Source: an uncultured Lachnospiraceae bacterium
Lineage (GTDB): Bacteria; Bacillota; Clostridia; Lachnospirales; Lachnospiraceae
DNA length: 64,000 bases
Direction: 5' to 3'
Assembly: GCA_946414885.1 (NCBI GenBank)
Contig: CAMKQH010000014.1
Coordinates: 1 to 64,000, forward strand
This document shows, piece by piece, positions 7,611 to 16,828 of this stretch (position 1 is the first letter of the stretch; every line of letters begins with the position of its first letter). The translations under genes and the position numbers were made by a program. Below the pieces are notes generated by a model. It was not told where the DNA came from, searched no databases, and was given only the letters and a program-made list of their open reading frames with translations.

Positions 7611-9860
7611 TTAGTTCAGCTTCTTTCCCGTCTCCATGCGGAAGATCCGGTAACGGTACAAGAAGTACCACCTTCCCTTTGCCTCCTTGAGAAGCTCCAT
7701 CAGTTCACCAAGGTCCTCCTCCGCGCGTTCGCGCATCTCGGCCGTTGGAAGCTTTCCGGCATAAGCCACAAGCTCCTGATCCCCAAGGAACGTAAGGCTG
7801 TCCTCTGAAATCTCCTGGCTGACCCTGGCCGCAAATTCCTCCAGCGTCTCTCCTTCGTTCGCGGAGAAGCCAAGATATGCCAGCACCCTCCAGTTCTTCT
7901 TGCAGGCCAGCTTAAACCTTTGAACGTCTGAAAGTTTCCGGCGCCAAGCAAGTACCAGGAGACAATCGATCAAAAGGAAGGCAAACAGGAATATGAGCAC
8001 AAGTCCAAGCGGAATCAAAATCACCTTCCACTGGATAACAACGCCCTCTTCCTCTTCCTCCGGGTCAAGCAGAAGATCCGGATCCGCCAACTCCTCGCCA
8101 ACGTGCCAGTCATTGCCTCCCGAACCCGAGAGTATCTCCTCCGGCTTTTTTGCAAAGGCCCAAGTCTCCATGGAAGCCTTTTCGGGCGTAGGTTCAAACG
8201 GGATCCATCCAATGCCCTCCAGATAAACCTCCGGCCAGGTATGTGCCATGGAAGATTTCACGGTAATGGTTCCCTGTCCGTCCCTCGGCACGTAAAAGCC
8301 CTGCACGAATCTCGCCGGGATTCCCTGGCTTCTGGCGATGAGCACGAATGCCGTTGCGAAGTGACTGCAGTATCCCTTTTGGGTCTTCAACAGGAAATAA
8401 TCCAGGAAATCCTCCACAGACTCCACCTCATCCGGGAGCTTTCCAGGGGATAAGTCATACTGGAAGGAAGACAAAAGGACCTCCAGCCTTCTGAGCTTTT
8501 CCAGATCCGAATCCGCGCCGTTAAAGAGCTTGCTCAGGAACTCTTCCGTCGCTTCCGAAACAGGCGTATCCGGCAAGTAAGTTGCCTTCATGCGCTTCCT
8601 GTATTCCAGGTAGTCTGCATAGGTCGTTCCGTCCCTCGCGCTTCCGTCCCCGTTTCTGGCCTCATATTGGTATCTAAGGCCATCCCAGGTCTCTTCGTCA
8701 GGCTCCACGGCCTTCTCAAGGAACGCCCAAAAGCCCTCGTGGCGCATGTTGAGACGCAGGAACGTCACCGTATATTCCGTACCGTAGCCAAGATTCTCCT
8801 CCGAGATCACGTCCCCGCCGCGAGTTACGTAAGTCTCTCCCCCGAGCTGCTCGGCACTGAGGATCGTCTTGGAGGGCATAAAGTAGTATTTCGTGTTGAA
8901 TTCCTTAAACTTCAGTTTCAGATCCACTCGCCACACGTAGTTTCTTACGTACTCCGGATCATATTTCATCACGGCGCTTGCGGTCTCCAACGCGTCCAGC
9001 ATGCGGTCCCTGTTTGACGCCTCATACTGGGCAGTCCACTTTCTGCCGTCAAACGTGTCCATGATCTTGCCCGTCAAATAGACGATCTTGCCTGCGTCCT
9101 TACCGCTCTTTAGTTCGAGCACTTCCTTGTCGCTTTTCGAAAGATTGCCCCGGAACTTGCCATCCTCCGAAAAGCCAAGTTCTCCGTAATCCTCATCATT
9201 ACTGTGGATCCAGCGCACCGTCAGTTTGACGTATTCCGTCGCGCGATTCCAAAGTCTGACGGCAAAGCCCCAATCATAAGGTTGCGTAGGCGCCGGGATC
9301 AAAAACACCAAAAAGCATAGCCCGGCGATGAAGGGCGCTATGGAAACCAAATGTCCCTTTCCGTCCACGTAACCGCTCTTTTCCCAGGTCCGCTGCAGTT
9401 CATCCGCAACCACCAGGGCGATCACCATAAAGGAAGCGGCAACCACCATCTTCTCCGGCCAATAATAGAAAAACATGAGAAGCAACAGCGCGATCAACAG
9501 TCCTGCTGCCGTCACGCGCCGAAGGATCCGGATCCTGGCCACCAGACAGCCTGCCACGTAGCAGCCTATCGCGGCCAGCGCCGTCCAAAGGATCCACTGA
9601 CTTGCGTATAGGAATTCCCCCCGCTTCTCAGGTCCCTGAATCAAGATGACGCCTGCGCCCAGCGCTATGATCACGCCGGGAATACCATATTTCAAACGGT
9701 TTTCCCAATGTCTTATTGCCGTGCAGATTCCAAGCGCCGCCAAAGTAACAAAATAAACGGGCAGGTTCTTTTCCGGACTGACAAAATAAGGTTTCCCCGC
9801 GATCACCGCGATCAAACTTAAGGGAATGGCATAAAGAAGATCATACAGAATGGCCGTCAT
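7611..9860 (-). CDS. Membrane transglutaminase-like protease/crosslinker (TgpA type)
   Basis: A 749-residue protein. About seven hydrophobic segments fill the first 200 residues, then comes a long extracytoplasmic part containing the transglutaminase core. Visible catalytic stretches are QKGYCSHFATAFVLIARSQG (Cys), GTITVKSSMAHTWPEVYL (His) and GWIPFEPTPE (Asp region). Another hydrophobic segment at about 600-625 (VILIPLGLVLIFLFAFLLID) is followed by a cytoplasmic tail. This resembles the TgpA/DUF3488 architecture. It overlaps the DUF58 gene by four bases and lies downstream of a MoxR ATPase, a conserved trio thought to act together at the envelope. Its substrate is unknown. Confidence 0.87.
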   Translation of the reverse strand: MTAILYDLLYAIPLSLIAVIAGKPYFVSPEKNLPVYFVTLAALGICTAIRHWENRLKYGIPGVIIALGAGVILIQGPEKRGEFLYASQWILWTALAAIGCYVAGCLVARIRILRRVTAAGLLIALLLLMFFYYWPEKMVVAASFMVIALVVADELQRTWEKSGYVDGKGHLVSIAPFIAGLCFLVFLIPAPTQPYDWGFAVRLWNRATEYVKLTVRWIHSNDEDYGELGFSEDGKFRGNLSKSDKEVLELKSGKDAGKIVYLTGKIMDTFDGRKWTAQYEASNRDRMLDALETASAVMKYDPEYVRNYVWRVDLKLKFKEFNTKYYFMPSKTILSAEQLGGETYVTRGGDVISEENLGYGTEYTVTFLRLNMRHEGFWAFLEKAVEPDEETWDGLRYQYEARNGDGSARDGTTYADYLEYRKRMKATYLPDTPVSEATEEFLSKLFNGADSDLEKLRRLEVLLSSFQYDLSPGKLPDEVESVEDFLDYFLLKTQKGYCSHFATAFVLIARSQGIPARFVQGFYVPRDGQGTITVKSSMAHTWPEVYLEGIGWIPFEPTPEKASMETWAFAKKPEEILSGSGGNDWHVGEELADPDLLLDPEEEEEGVVIQWKVILIPLGLVLIFLFAFLLIDCLLVLAWRRKLSDVQRFKLACKKNWRVLAYLGFSANEGETLEEFAARVSQEISEDSLTFLGDQELVAYAGKLPTAEMRERAEEDLGELMELLKEAKGRWYFLYRYRIFRMETGKKLN

Positions 9861-11023
9861 AGCGTCACCTCCGTCAGATCCTCATCCGTGCCGATCCGCA
9901 GGATCGATACGCCGGGCATTTTTCCGTCTGGGACGTCCTTGGGATCATCGTCCCGCACCAGACAGGCAATGGCAAACACATTGTTCTCCCGAAGAAGCCG
10001 GAGCATCTCCAGAGCCGCTCCCGTCCACTCGTGCAACACCAAAAACGCCGTCTTGCACTGAAAGATCTCCTGTCTTCCCGCAGCCTGTGCTAAGAAATCC
10101 GTCTCCGATGCGTCCTCACGGAATTCGATGGCACAAAGGCTTTCATAAAAAGCATCAAACTGGCTCACGGCGGACACGTTCTTTTCCACCAGCTCCCCCG
10201 CGCCATAATATACGTGTGTCAAAATATTCTTTCTTGCAAAGAAATATGCCAGGGCTAAGGCCGTCTCCAACATCTTGTTCTCTACCGGAAGGTACTCCTT
10301 TTGTTCCTTGCTGCAGCGGTTCGTTCCCAGAAGAATGGCAACGCCCTCGCGCTCTTCTCCCGTCCGCTTCCGGATCAGGAGCTGGCCGCTTCGCGCGCTC
10401 GCCTTCCAGTTCATCTGCCGCACGTCGTCTCCCGGCTCATAATTTCTCACAAGCACGTCTGGCTCCGTCTGGTTCTGCATGCTCTCCCGGGCCATCGTCT
10501 GGGAAAGGTCGATGCTCTTTAAGTTACTCAATTCCACGAGATTCGGTTTCACGATCACCCGGAGAGTCTCCCTGTTATGATAGGATAACCTGATCAGGCG
10601 AAAATAATCCTGGATCTCCACGCTCTTAATGCCCACCTCATACTCACCGCGGTATTTGCAGACAAGGCTGGTCCGCTTGGTGACGCCCGTTTTCGGGAGC
10701 AATTCATACTCCGTGCCGTCATCCAGCCCGCTGATGGTGGAAAAGGAGGAGAAGAACCTGACGCGAATCCCCGCGAAACCAAACCAATATTCATTCATCA
10801 AAGTGAAAAAGAACGGAACCGTGTGGTTCGCAACCAGCTGCTTGCCGTCCAACTCCTGATAGATGCGGAAGAAAGCAAATACGCAGACAAGGTAGATCAG
10901 TGAAACGATCGGCGTAAGCGTGAGCATGACAAAAAAGCCATAGCTGACGGGACCGCCAAAAAAGCTGATCCCCACTAGGGACAGAATCCACAATATGAAA
11001 AATATCCTGCGGTTTCGTTTCAT
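9857..11023 (-). CDS. DUF58 domain protein
   Basis: A 388-residue protein. Two hydrophobic segments occupy the first 55 residues. A beta-rich region follows, and then the DUF58 signature around PDVLVRNYEPGDDVRQMNWK and ARSGQLLIRKRTGEE. The remainder looks like a von Willebrand A-type fold. DUF58 proteins are regularly encoded between a MoxR ATPase and a transglutaminase, as here, and are thought to be partners or clients of the ATPase. The ATG at 11023 has AGGAG about 12 bases upstream. The 3' end overlaps the transglutaminase start by four bases, indicating translational coupling. Confidence 0.87.
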   Translation of the reverse strand: MKRNRRIFFILWILSLVGISFFGGPVSYGFFVMLTLTPIVSLIYLVCVFAFFRIYQELDGKQLVANHTVPFFFTLMNEYWFGFAGIRVRFFSSFSTISGLDDGTEYELLPKTGVTKRTSLVCKYRGEYEVGIKSVEIQDYFRLIRLSYHNRETLRVIVKPNLVELSNLKSIDLSQTMARESMQNQTEPDVLVRNYEPGDDVRQMNWKASARSGQLLIRKRTGEEREGVAILLGTNRCSKEQKEYLPVENKMLETALALAYFFARKNILTHVYYGAGELVEKNVSAVSQFDAFYESLCAIEFREDASETDFLAQAAGRQEIFQCKTAFLVLHEWTGAALEMLRLLRENNVFAIACLVRDDDPKDVPDGKMPGVSILRIGTDEDLTEVTL

Positions 11024-11053
11024 GCTGCTGCCATTCTCCTAAATCTTCTTGGT

Positions 11054-11157
11054 GTGCCCTTCGGCACGTCCCTCGCCACCTATAACTACTCTGGCGTGCC
11101 CTTCGGCACGTCCCTCGCTCCGCTTCGGGATCGCAGAATTCCTTCGGAATTCCGCGA
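11054..11157. repeat. Hairpin cluster between moxR and DUF58 genes
   Basis: Two exact 23-bp direct repeats (11054-11076 and 11096-11118) each begin with the palindrome GTGCCCTTCGGCAC. A third, larger hairpin (11131-11157, arms TCGCAGAATTCC and GGAATTCCGCGA, loop TTC) starts directly after the moxR stop. No U-tract follows on either strand, so these look more like RNA-processing or stability structures inside the operon than terminators. Confidence 0.75.
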
Positions 11158-12096
11158 CTACTCCATGGGAACTTTGGTTTTTAGGATGAGTTCCTTGAGG
11201 ATGCGGTCCACGTCCTCCTTGCGGATCTTGGCCTCCGGCGTCAGGCTGAGCCTGTGATGCAGCACGTTTACCGCAACGGCCTTCACGTCGTCCGGCTTTA
11301 CGAAGTCACGTCCCAAAAGGAATGCCTTCGCCTGCGACGCCCGGATCAGCGCAAGCATTGCGCGGGGGCTCGCTCCAAGCACAAAGTTTTTCTCTGAGCG
11401 CGTCAGGCCAACCATCTCCTGCACGTATTTGATCAGGCCGTCACTAAGGCGCACCTTCTCCACTTCCTTTTTCCACGCAAGGACTTCCTCCGCCGTGCAG
11501 ACGCCCTGAATCTCAGCCACCGTCTTGCCCTCGAGGAAATTCTTCGCCAGACGCCTTTCCTCCTCACCATCCGGATAGCCCAGGGAAAGCCGCATCATAA
11601 AGCGGTCCATCTGCGCCTCCGGCAGGGGATACGTACCCAAAAATTCTACGGGATTCTGGGTGGCAATGACCATAAAAGGCTCCGGCAGGGCATAGGGCTT
11701 GCCGTCCACCGTGACCTGTCCCTCCGCCATGGCCTCCAAGAGGCTGGACTGGGTCTTGGGCGAGGTGCGGTTGATCTCGTCCGCAAGGACGATCTGGTGC
11801 ATCACGGCGCCCTCACGATAGAGAAATTCCCCGGTATTCGGCCGGTAGACCGTCGTTCCAATCACGTCCCCCGGCAACGTGTCCGGCGTGAACTGTATGC
11901 GTCCAAAATCACATTCCATGGATTTGGCGAGCGTCCTTGCAAGCGTCGTCTTTCCAACGCCGGGCACGTCCTCCAAGAGAACGTGTCCCCCCGCGAGAAG
12001 ACAAATGAGCACGTCCTCCGCAACGCTCTCCTTCCCAACAAAGTATTCCATCATCTGCGACTTAAATGCCTCAAGTTTTTCTTTCATCTTTGCCAT
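11158..12096 (-). CDS. MoxR-type AAA+ ATPase
   Basis: A 312-residue AAA+ ATPase of the MoxR family. Walker A is EDVPGVGKTTLARTLA, Walker B is QIVLADEINRTSPKTQSSLL, sensor 1 lies in FMVIATQNPVEFLGTYPLPE, and the arginine-finger/lid region includes LGASPRAMLALIRASQA. MoxR ATPases work as chaperone-like remodelers for co-encoded VWA/DUF58 proteins. The ATG at 12096 is used because GAAAGGGG sits just upstream; an in-frame start 24 bases earlier lacks a site. It is the promoter-proximal gene of the moxR-DUF58-transglutaminase-phosphoesterase operon. Confidence 0.92.
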   Translation of the reverse strand: MAKMKEKLEAFKSQMMEYFVGKESVAEDVLICLLAGGHVLLEDVPGVGKTTLARTLAKSMECDFGRIQFTPDTLPGDVIGTTVYRPNTGEFLYREGAVMHQIVLADEINRTSPKTQSSLLEAMAEGQVTVDGKPYALPEPFMVIATQNPVEFLGTYPLPEAQMDRFMMRLSLGYPDGEEERRLAKNFLEGKTVAEIQGVCTAEEVLAWKKEVEKVRLSDGLIKYVQEMVGLTRSEKNFVLGASPRAMLALIRASQAKAFLLGRDFVKPDDVKAVAVNVLHHRLSLTPEAKIRKEDVDRILKELILKTKVPME

Positions 12097-12129
12097 TGTC
12101 CCCTTTCCGATCCAAAACAACTACCAATA

Positions 12130-12158
12130 ATTTTACCATTTTCTTATGAAAGAAACAA
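12130..12158 (-). promoter_or_regulatory. Probable promoter of moxR operon
   Basis: Minus-strand TTGTTT (12153-12158), 17-bp spacer and TAAAAT (12130-12135), about 35 bp upstream of the moxR start. Confidence 0.6.
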
Positions 12159-12220
12159 TCCATTTCCTTACAAATCCTTCCTAATCCTTTTCCATGCAAG
12201 CCACTCCCTCCGCACGCGTC

Positions 12221-12246
12221 TGCACGATAAGTTTCGTTATCGTGCA
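12221..12246. promoter_or_regulatory. 26-bp perfect palindrome between divergent moxR and hflK
   Basis: TGCACGATAA, a six-base loop GTTTCG and TTATCGTGCA form ten perfect base pairs. No T-run follows on either strand, so it is a better candidate for an operator than for a terminator. It lies just upstream of the hflK -35 box. Confidence 0.6.
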
Positions 12247-12256
12247 AAGAATTTCC

Positions 12257-12285
12257 TTGCGTTTCCGCCCTCCATTCGCTAAGAT
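12257..12285 (+). promoter_or_regulatory. Probable promoter of hflKC
   Basis: TTGCGT (12257-12262), 17 bp, TAAGAT (12280-12285). A second hairpin, TAAGACG-CATA-CGTCTTA (12298-12315), ends right at the AAAGGAG ribosome site and could affect translation. Confidence 0.45.
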
Positions 12286-12329
12286 GATTCTAAGTCATAA
12301 GACGCATACGTCTTAGAAAGGAGCATGGA

Positions 12330-13385
12330 ATGAATGATTCCAAGAGAAACCGCGCCAATGGCTTTGAGACCTTAGGCGGCGGCAAGACAAATCTCAACTT
12401 TAACAATCCATTTAACAACAGGCCGCAATCCTCCGGAGGATCCTTAAACGGCGGAAGCCTGAAAATCTTGGGTGTGATCGTGCTGGTGATCCTTCTCCTG
12501 GTGGTGGCGTTTAATTCCGCCTACAAGATCGGCGAGCAGGAACAGGGCGTTCTCGTCACCTTCGGTAAGGCGCAGCCCATCACGGATCCCGGCCTGCACT
12601 TCAAGATTCCCTTCGTACAGCAGATCCGGAAGGTTAACACCACCATCCAGGGCTTTTCCATCGGTTACGATGCCAACACGAACCAAACCAATGAGACTGA
12701 GTCCCTGATGATCACCTCCGACTACAACTTTGTCAACGTGGATTTCTTCGTTGAATACCGCTACAGCGATCCCGTAAAGGCCCTGTACGCTTCCAAGAAT
12801 CCCACGGAAATTTTAAAGAACGTCAGCAAGAGCTGCATCCGTACCGTCATCAGCGGCTACCCCGTGGACTCCGTGCTGACCACCGGTAAGGGCGAAATTC
12901 AGGCATCCATCAAAGAGCGCATCATTGCAGACCTTGAGAAACAGGACATTGGCGTGCAGCTGGTGAACATTACCATTCAGGATTCCGAGCCCCCTACCGC
13001 CACCATCATGGAGGCCTTCAAGGCCGTTGAAACTGCAAAGCAGGGCAAGGAAACCTCGCTGAACAATGCCAACAAATACCGCAATGAGCAGATCCCTTCC
13101 GCCCAGGCACGCGCCGACGGAATCAAGAAGACTGCGGAAGCCCAGAAGACAGAGCGCATTAATGAGGCAAAGGCGCAGGTTGCAAGATTTAACGCCATGT
13201 ATGAAGAGTACGTAAAGAATCCCTCGATGACTAAGCAGCGTATGTTCTATGAGACCATGGAGGACGTTCTTCCCTCCCTGAAAGTGATCATCGAGAGCGG
13301 TGACGGCAAGACCCAGACGATCCTGCCCCTGGAATCCTTTACCGGAAACACGTCGGTTACTACGACAGAAAGCGTGACGCAATGA
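12330..13385 (+). CDS. hflK: HflK-like SPFH/band-7 protein
   Basis: A 351-residue protein. A Gly/Asn-rich cytoplasmic N-terminus is followed by one membrane helix at about 46-65 (LGVIVLVILLLVVAFNSAYK), the SPFH/band-7 domain (EQEQGVLVTFGKAQPITDPG) and a long charged helical region (AQARADGIKKTAEAQKTERI). In bacteria HflK and HflC form a membrane cage around the FtsH protease and modulate it. The Gly-rich N-terminus and the order hflK-hflC support the HflK assignment over other band-7 proteins. The ATG at 12330 has AAAGGAG at good spacing. It overlaps hflC by four bases. Confidence 0.85.
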   Translation: MNDSKRNRANGFETLGGGKTNLNFNNPFNNRPQSSGGSLNGGSLKILGVIVLVILLLVVAFNSAYKIGEQEQGVLVTFGKAQPITDPGLHFKIPFVQQIRKVNTTIQGFSIGYDANTNQTNETESLMITSDYNFVNVDFFVEYRYSDPVKALYASKNPTEILKNVSKSCIRTVISGYPVDSVLTTGKGEIQASIKERIIADLEKQDIGVQLVNITIQDSEPPTATIMEAFKAVETAKQGKETSLNNANKYRNEQIPSAQARADGIKKTAEAQKTERINEAKAQVARFNAMYEEYVKNPSMTKQRMFYETMEDVLPSLKVIIESGDGKTQTILPLESFTGNTSVTTTESVTQ

Positions 13386-14251
13386 AAAAAGCTATCTACG
13401 TAATCCTCGCCATTTTGGCGATCATCTTATTTGCGATCGGTTCGTCCTGCTTCGTCATCACGAACGAGAATCAATATAGCCTGGTAAGACAATTTGGAAA
13501 GATCGATCACATCGTGAAGGAGGCTGGCATTTCCTATCGCATCCCCTTCATCCAGACCGTGGACACCCTCCCGAAGCAGACGCTTCTGTACGACCTGTCC
13601 CCTTCCGACGTCATCACCAGCGACAAGAAGACCATGATCTGCGACAGTTACGTGCTTTGGGAGATCGTTGATCCCCTGAAATTCGCCCAGACCCTGAACT
13701 GCTCCATCAGCAACGCTGAGAGCCGTCTGGACATCACCGTATATAACTCCACGAAAAACGTGATCTCCGCAACGAGCCAGGATGAAGTGATCTCCGGCCG
13801 TGACGGCACCCTGTCCGCGGCGATCGTTTCGAACATAGGGAATTCCCTGGATCAATATGGCATCCGCCTTTTGGACTTCCAGATCAAGCAGCTCGACCTT
13901 CCCGATGACAACAAGGCAGCCGTTTACGAGCGCATGATCTCTGAGAGAAACAACATCGCGGCGCAATATACCGCAGAGGGTAGTTCCGAAGCGCAGAAGA
14001 TCATGAACTCCACGGACAAGGAAGTCAAGGTAATGCTCTCCGAAGCAGAGAAGGACGCTGAGATCCTGATCGCCGAGGGCGAGGCAGAGTACATGAAGAT
14101 TCTCTCCGAGGCATATGCGGACGAGGGTCGCCAGGAATTCTACACCTTCGTGAGAAGCCTGGACGCATTGAAGCTCTCCATGCAGGGCAATAACAAAACC
14201 GTGATCCTTTCCAGCGACAGCCCTATTGCACAGATTTTTTACGGAAACTGA
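13382..14251 (+). CDS. hflC: HflC-like SPFH/band-7 protein
   Basis: A 289-residue band-7 protein. One membrane helix lies at about 5-25, then comes the SPFH domain (ENQYSLVRQFGKIDHIVKEA, YRIPFIQTVDTLPKQ) and a coiled charged stretch (SEAQKIMNSTDKEVKVMLSE). It ends after LSSDSPIAQIFYGN, as HflC proteins do. It is the second gene of the hflKC pair, translationally coupled through ATGA at 13382-13385, and is followed by a strong terminator. The expected location is membrane-bound with the band-7 domain outside, in complex with HflK and FtsH. Confidence 0.86.
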   Translation: MKKAIYVILAILAIILFAIGSSCFVITNENQYSLVRQFGKIDHIVKEAGISYRIPFIQTVDTLPKQTLLYDLSPSDVITSDKKTMICDSYVLWEIVDPLKFAQTLNCSISNAESRLDITVYNSTKNVISATSQDEVISGRDGTLSAAIVSNIGNSLDQYGIRLLDFQIKQLDLPDDNKAAVYERMISERNNIAAQYTAEGSSEAQKIMNSTDKEVKVMLSEAEKDAEILIAEGEAEYMKILSEAYADEGRQEFYTFVRSLDALKLSMQGNNKTVILSSDSPIAQIFYGN

Positions 14252-14266
14252 TCAGTTTCCAATGAG

Positions 14267-14307
14267 TACCCTGATGGCTAAGTGTCATCAGGGTATTTTC
14301 TTTTTTC
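14267..14307 (+). terminator. Rho-independent terminator after hflC
   Basis: TACCCTGATG (14267-14276) and CATCAGGGTA (14286-14295) form ten perfect pairs around a nine-base loop, followed by TTTTCTTTTTTC. Confidence 0.95.
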
Positions 14308-14363
14308 AGTTTTCAAAAACACTTCTAATTCGCTATATCTTCTGACAAATTCGGTTGTTTTGC

Positions 14364-14392
14364 TTGTATTTTCAGCCAAATTATTGTATAAT
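14364..14392 (+). promoter_or_regulatory. Promoter of the GGDEF/EAL gene
   Basis: TTGTAT (14364-14369), 17-bp spacer, consensus TATAAT (14387-14392), about 40 bp before the ATG, which has a GGAGG ribosome site. Confidence 0.7.
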
Positions 14393-14433
14393 TATCATCA
14401 TGAGTTTGTATACTGTTGTGACAGGAGGCCTGC

Positions 14434-16710
14434 ATGAGGACAACGTTTGCGATCATCTTCATGATACTCATCGTCGCGTTGGGAGTTTGCGTTTATCTTT
14501 CAAAACGCTCTCGCAAGGCGATTGGTACCTCTGTCGCCCTTTTGATGGGTTCCCTGATCATGCCGCTGATCGGCAATCTGATCATCATCACCTCCGGCTC
14601 TGAATTATTCCCCACGATCGGTTATTATATTTATTTCCTGGGAATGGATTTTGTGGTATTCGCATTGCTCCGCTTCACGTTTGACTACTGCTTTCTTAAA
14701 TGGCCCAGCAAGAATCTAAAGAAGCTCATTTACGGACTTTTGTGTCTCGACGTGATCCAGTATGCTTTTAATCCCTTCTTCGGACACGCCTTTACCACGG
14801 AACCGATCCTCGTCGACAGCTTTCCATATTACCGTCTGGTACCTTTTTGGGGCCAAACCTTCCACCGCGTCCTGGATTACGGCATTCTCGCCGCATCCAT
14901 TTTAATCTTTGGCCTGAAGACGTTCCGCTCCTCCCGTATCAATTCCGAGCGGTATTCCATCATTTTTACTTCTTTGATATTCCTGACGATCTGGCAGACC
15001 TTCTTCATTTTCTCCAGAACGCCCATTGACCGCTCCATGACAGGCTTTGGCGTGATTGGCATCGTGGTCTTCTATTTCGCCATTTATTACAGGCCCATGC
15101 GACTCTTGGACCAAATGCTCGCAGGCATCGCCTCGGACATGTCAGAGGCCTTGTATTTCTTCGACGCCTCTGGGCAATGCATCTGGGCGAACGCCCCTGC
15201 CCTAAAGCTGACCGGACTGGATGAAAAGACTCTGGATCAGACGGACGCGAAGCTTACGGAGCTCTTTGGCAATTATGATCAGGGAGGCATCGAGTGGAGT
15301 TCCCGCCACGTCATCGGCACGGGCGAGAATGTCCGATACTATCACTTGGAAAAGCGCGGCTTAAACGATGCCACCGGCAAAATGGCAGGCTCGTTCCTCA
15401 GCATCCGCGACAACACGGAAGAGCAAAAGCAATTCCAGCAGGAGCTCTATAATTCCACCCATGATCCCCTGACGGGGCTTTACGTCAAGGAATACCTTTA
15501 TCAAAAGATCCGCGAGCTTCTCCTGACGCATTCTGACACGCAGCACGTGATCGTATTCGTGGACGTGAAAAACTTCAAGATCGTAAATGACGTCTTCGGC
15601 AACGCCTTCGGCGACCACGCCCTGCAATGCATTGCCGAGTGGATCCAGCGCGGCCTGACCGAAAACTGTGTCTGCGGACGGCTGGCGGGAGATACCTTTG
15701 GCGTCTGCCTGCCCATCGATGAATTTGACCCGCACCGCATTGAGCATTCCCTCACGAACTTTGAAGTAACGAAAGGAAATCTTTCCCATCACGTTTTGAT
15801 CCATCTTGGCGTCTACGTTGTCACGGAAAAGAATCTGGACGTGTCCGTTATGTTTGACCGCGCGCACCTGGCACTGACTTCCATCAAGGATGATTACCAA
15901 AAGCACATTGCCTATTACGATGACACCATGCGCAACAAGGTTCTCTGGGACCAAAAGATTTCGTCCCAGCTTCGCGACGCCATCGCCACAAAGCAGCTCC
16001 AGCCCTTCCTGCAGCCCATCGTGGATCCCGACGGCGAGATCGTCGGTGCGGAAGCGCTGGCCAGATGGATCCATCCCGATTACGGTTTTCTTGCTCCCGC
16101 TTCCTTCATTCCCGTCTTTGAGAAAAACGGCATGATCAGCGAGATCGACAAATACATGTGGCGCTGTGCCTGCGAACTGCTGGCCCGCTGGAAGGATTAT
16201 CCCTTATTCCTCTCCGTCAACATTTCGCCCCGCGACTTTTACTTTATGGACGTTCCCAACGAACTCAAGTCCCTGGTGGCTGAATTTGGCATTGATCCCG
16301 CGAGACTTCGCATTGAGATCACCGAGACCGTCATGATGACGGACGTGGAAAAGAGAATGGAAATCTTCCACGACCTGAAACGCGCCGGTTTCATCGTGGA
16401 AATGGATGATTTTGGGAGCGGCTATTCCTCCCTGAACATGTTGAAGGACATGCCCGTTGACATCTTAAAGATTGACATGAATTTCCTCAGCAAGTCCCAG
16501 AACGAATACAAGGCCAAGACCATCATCCAGAACGTCATTCACCTGTCGGAGGCCCTCGGCATCGAATCCCTCACGGAGGGCGTTGAGACGCCGTCGCAGT
16601 ACCACGCCCTGTCCGACATGGGCTGCAAGCTTTTCCAAGGGTATTACTTCGCAAAACCCATGCCCGTGGAAGAATTCGAGAAATATGCCCTCAAAAAACA
16701 AAGGGCATAA
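14434..16710 (+). CDS. 7TM-PAS-degenerate GGDEF-EAL c-di-GMP phosphodiesterase
   Basis: A 758-residue membrane signalling protein. About seven helices fill residues 1-220. A PAS-like sensor follows (GIASDMSEALYFFDASGQCI), then a GGDEF domain whose active-site motif is changed to AGDTF (in GRLAGDTFGVCL), so it should not make c-di-GMP. The C-terminal EAL domain keeps its catalytic elements: GAEALARWIHP, LSVNISPRDF, EITETVMM, MDDFGSGYSSL, DILKIDMNF and ESLTEGVET. The likely activity is hydrolysis of c-di-GMP, controlled by a signal in the membrane or PAS region. It is a single-gene unit with its own promoter and terminator. Confidence 0.9.
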   Translation: MRTTFAIIFMILIVALGVCVYLSKRSRKAIGTSVALLMGSLIMPLIGNLIIITSGSELFPTIGYYIYFLGMDFVVFALLRFTFDYCFLKWPSKNLKKLIYGLLCLDVIQYAFNPFFGHAFTTEPILVDSFPYYRLVPFWGQTFHRVLDYGILAASILIFGLKTFRSSRINSERYSIIFTSLIFLTIWQTFFIFSRTPIDRSMTGFGVIGIVVFYFAIYYRPMRLLDQMLAGIASDMSEALYFFDASGQCIWANAPALKLTGLDEKTLDQTDAKLTELFGNYDQGGIEWSSRHVIGTGENVRYYHLEKRGLNDATGKMAGSFLSIRDNTEEQKQFQQELYNSTHDPLTGLYVKEYLYQKIRELLLTHSDTQHVIVFVDVKNFKIVNDVFGNAFGDHALQCIAEWIQRGLTENCVCGRLAGDTFGVCLPIDEFDPHRIEHSLTNFEVTKGNLSHHVLIHLGVYVVTEKNLDVSVMFDRAHLALTSIKDDYQKHIAYYDDTMRNKVLWDQKISSQLRDAIATKQLQPFLQPIVDPDGEIVGAEALARWIHPDYGFLAPASFIPVFEKNGMISEIDKYMWRCACELLARWKDYPLFLSVNISPRDFYFMDVPNELKSLVAEFGIDPARLRIEITETVMMTDVEKRMEIFHDLKRAGFIVEMDDFGSGYSSLNMLKDMPVDILKIDMNFLSKSQNEYKAKTIIQNVIHLSEALGIESLTEGVETPSQYHALSDMGCKLFQGYYFAKPMPVEEFEKYALKKQRA

Positions 16711-16746
16711 AATCCGGGCATCGATAAACGACTTATGTAAACAGCG

Positions 16747-16782
16747 AGCGCAGGCTAATGGAAGAAGCCTGCGCTTATTTAT
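16747..16782 (+). terminator. Terminator after the GGDEF/EAL gene
   Basis: AGCGCAGGCT (16747-16756) pairs perfectly with AGCCTGCGCT (16766-16775) around a nine-base loop, followed by TATTTATTTG. Confidence 0.8.
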
Positions 16783-16828
16783 TTGCCAAAGCCATCTTCC
16801 GCACGGAATTCACCCTAAACACCGCCGC

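Noticed and set aside
11054..11118. Terminator between moxR and DUF58
   Set aside because: The stems are good, but there is no T-run on either strand, and the genes belong to a well-known operon.
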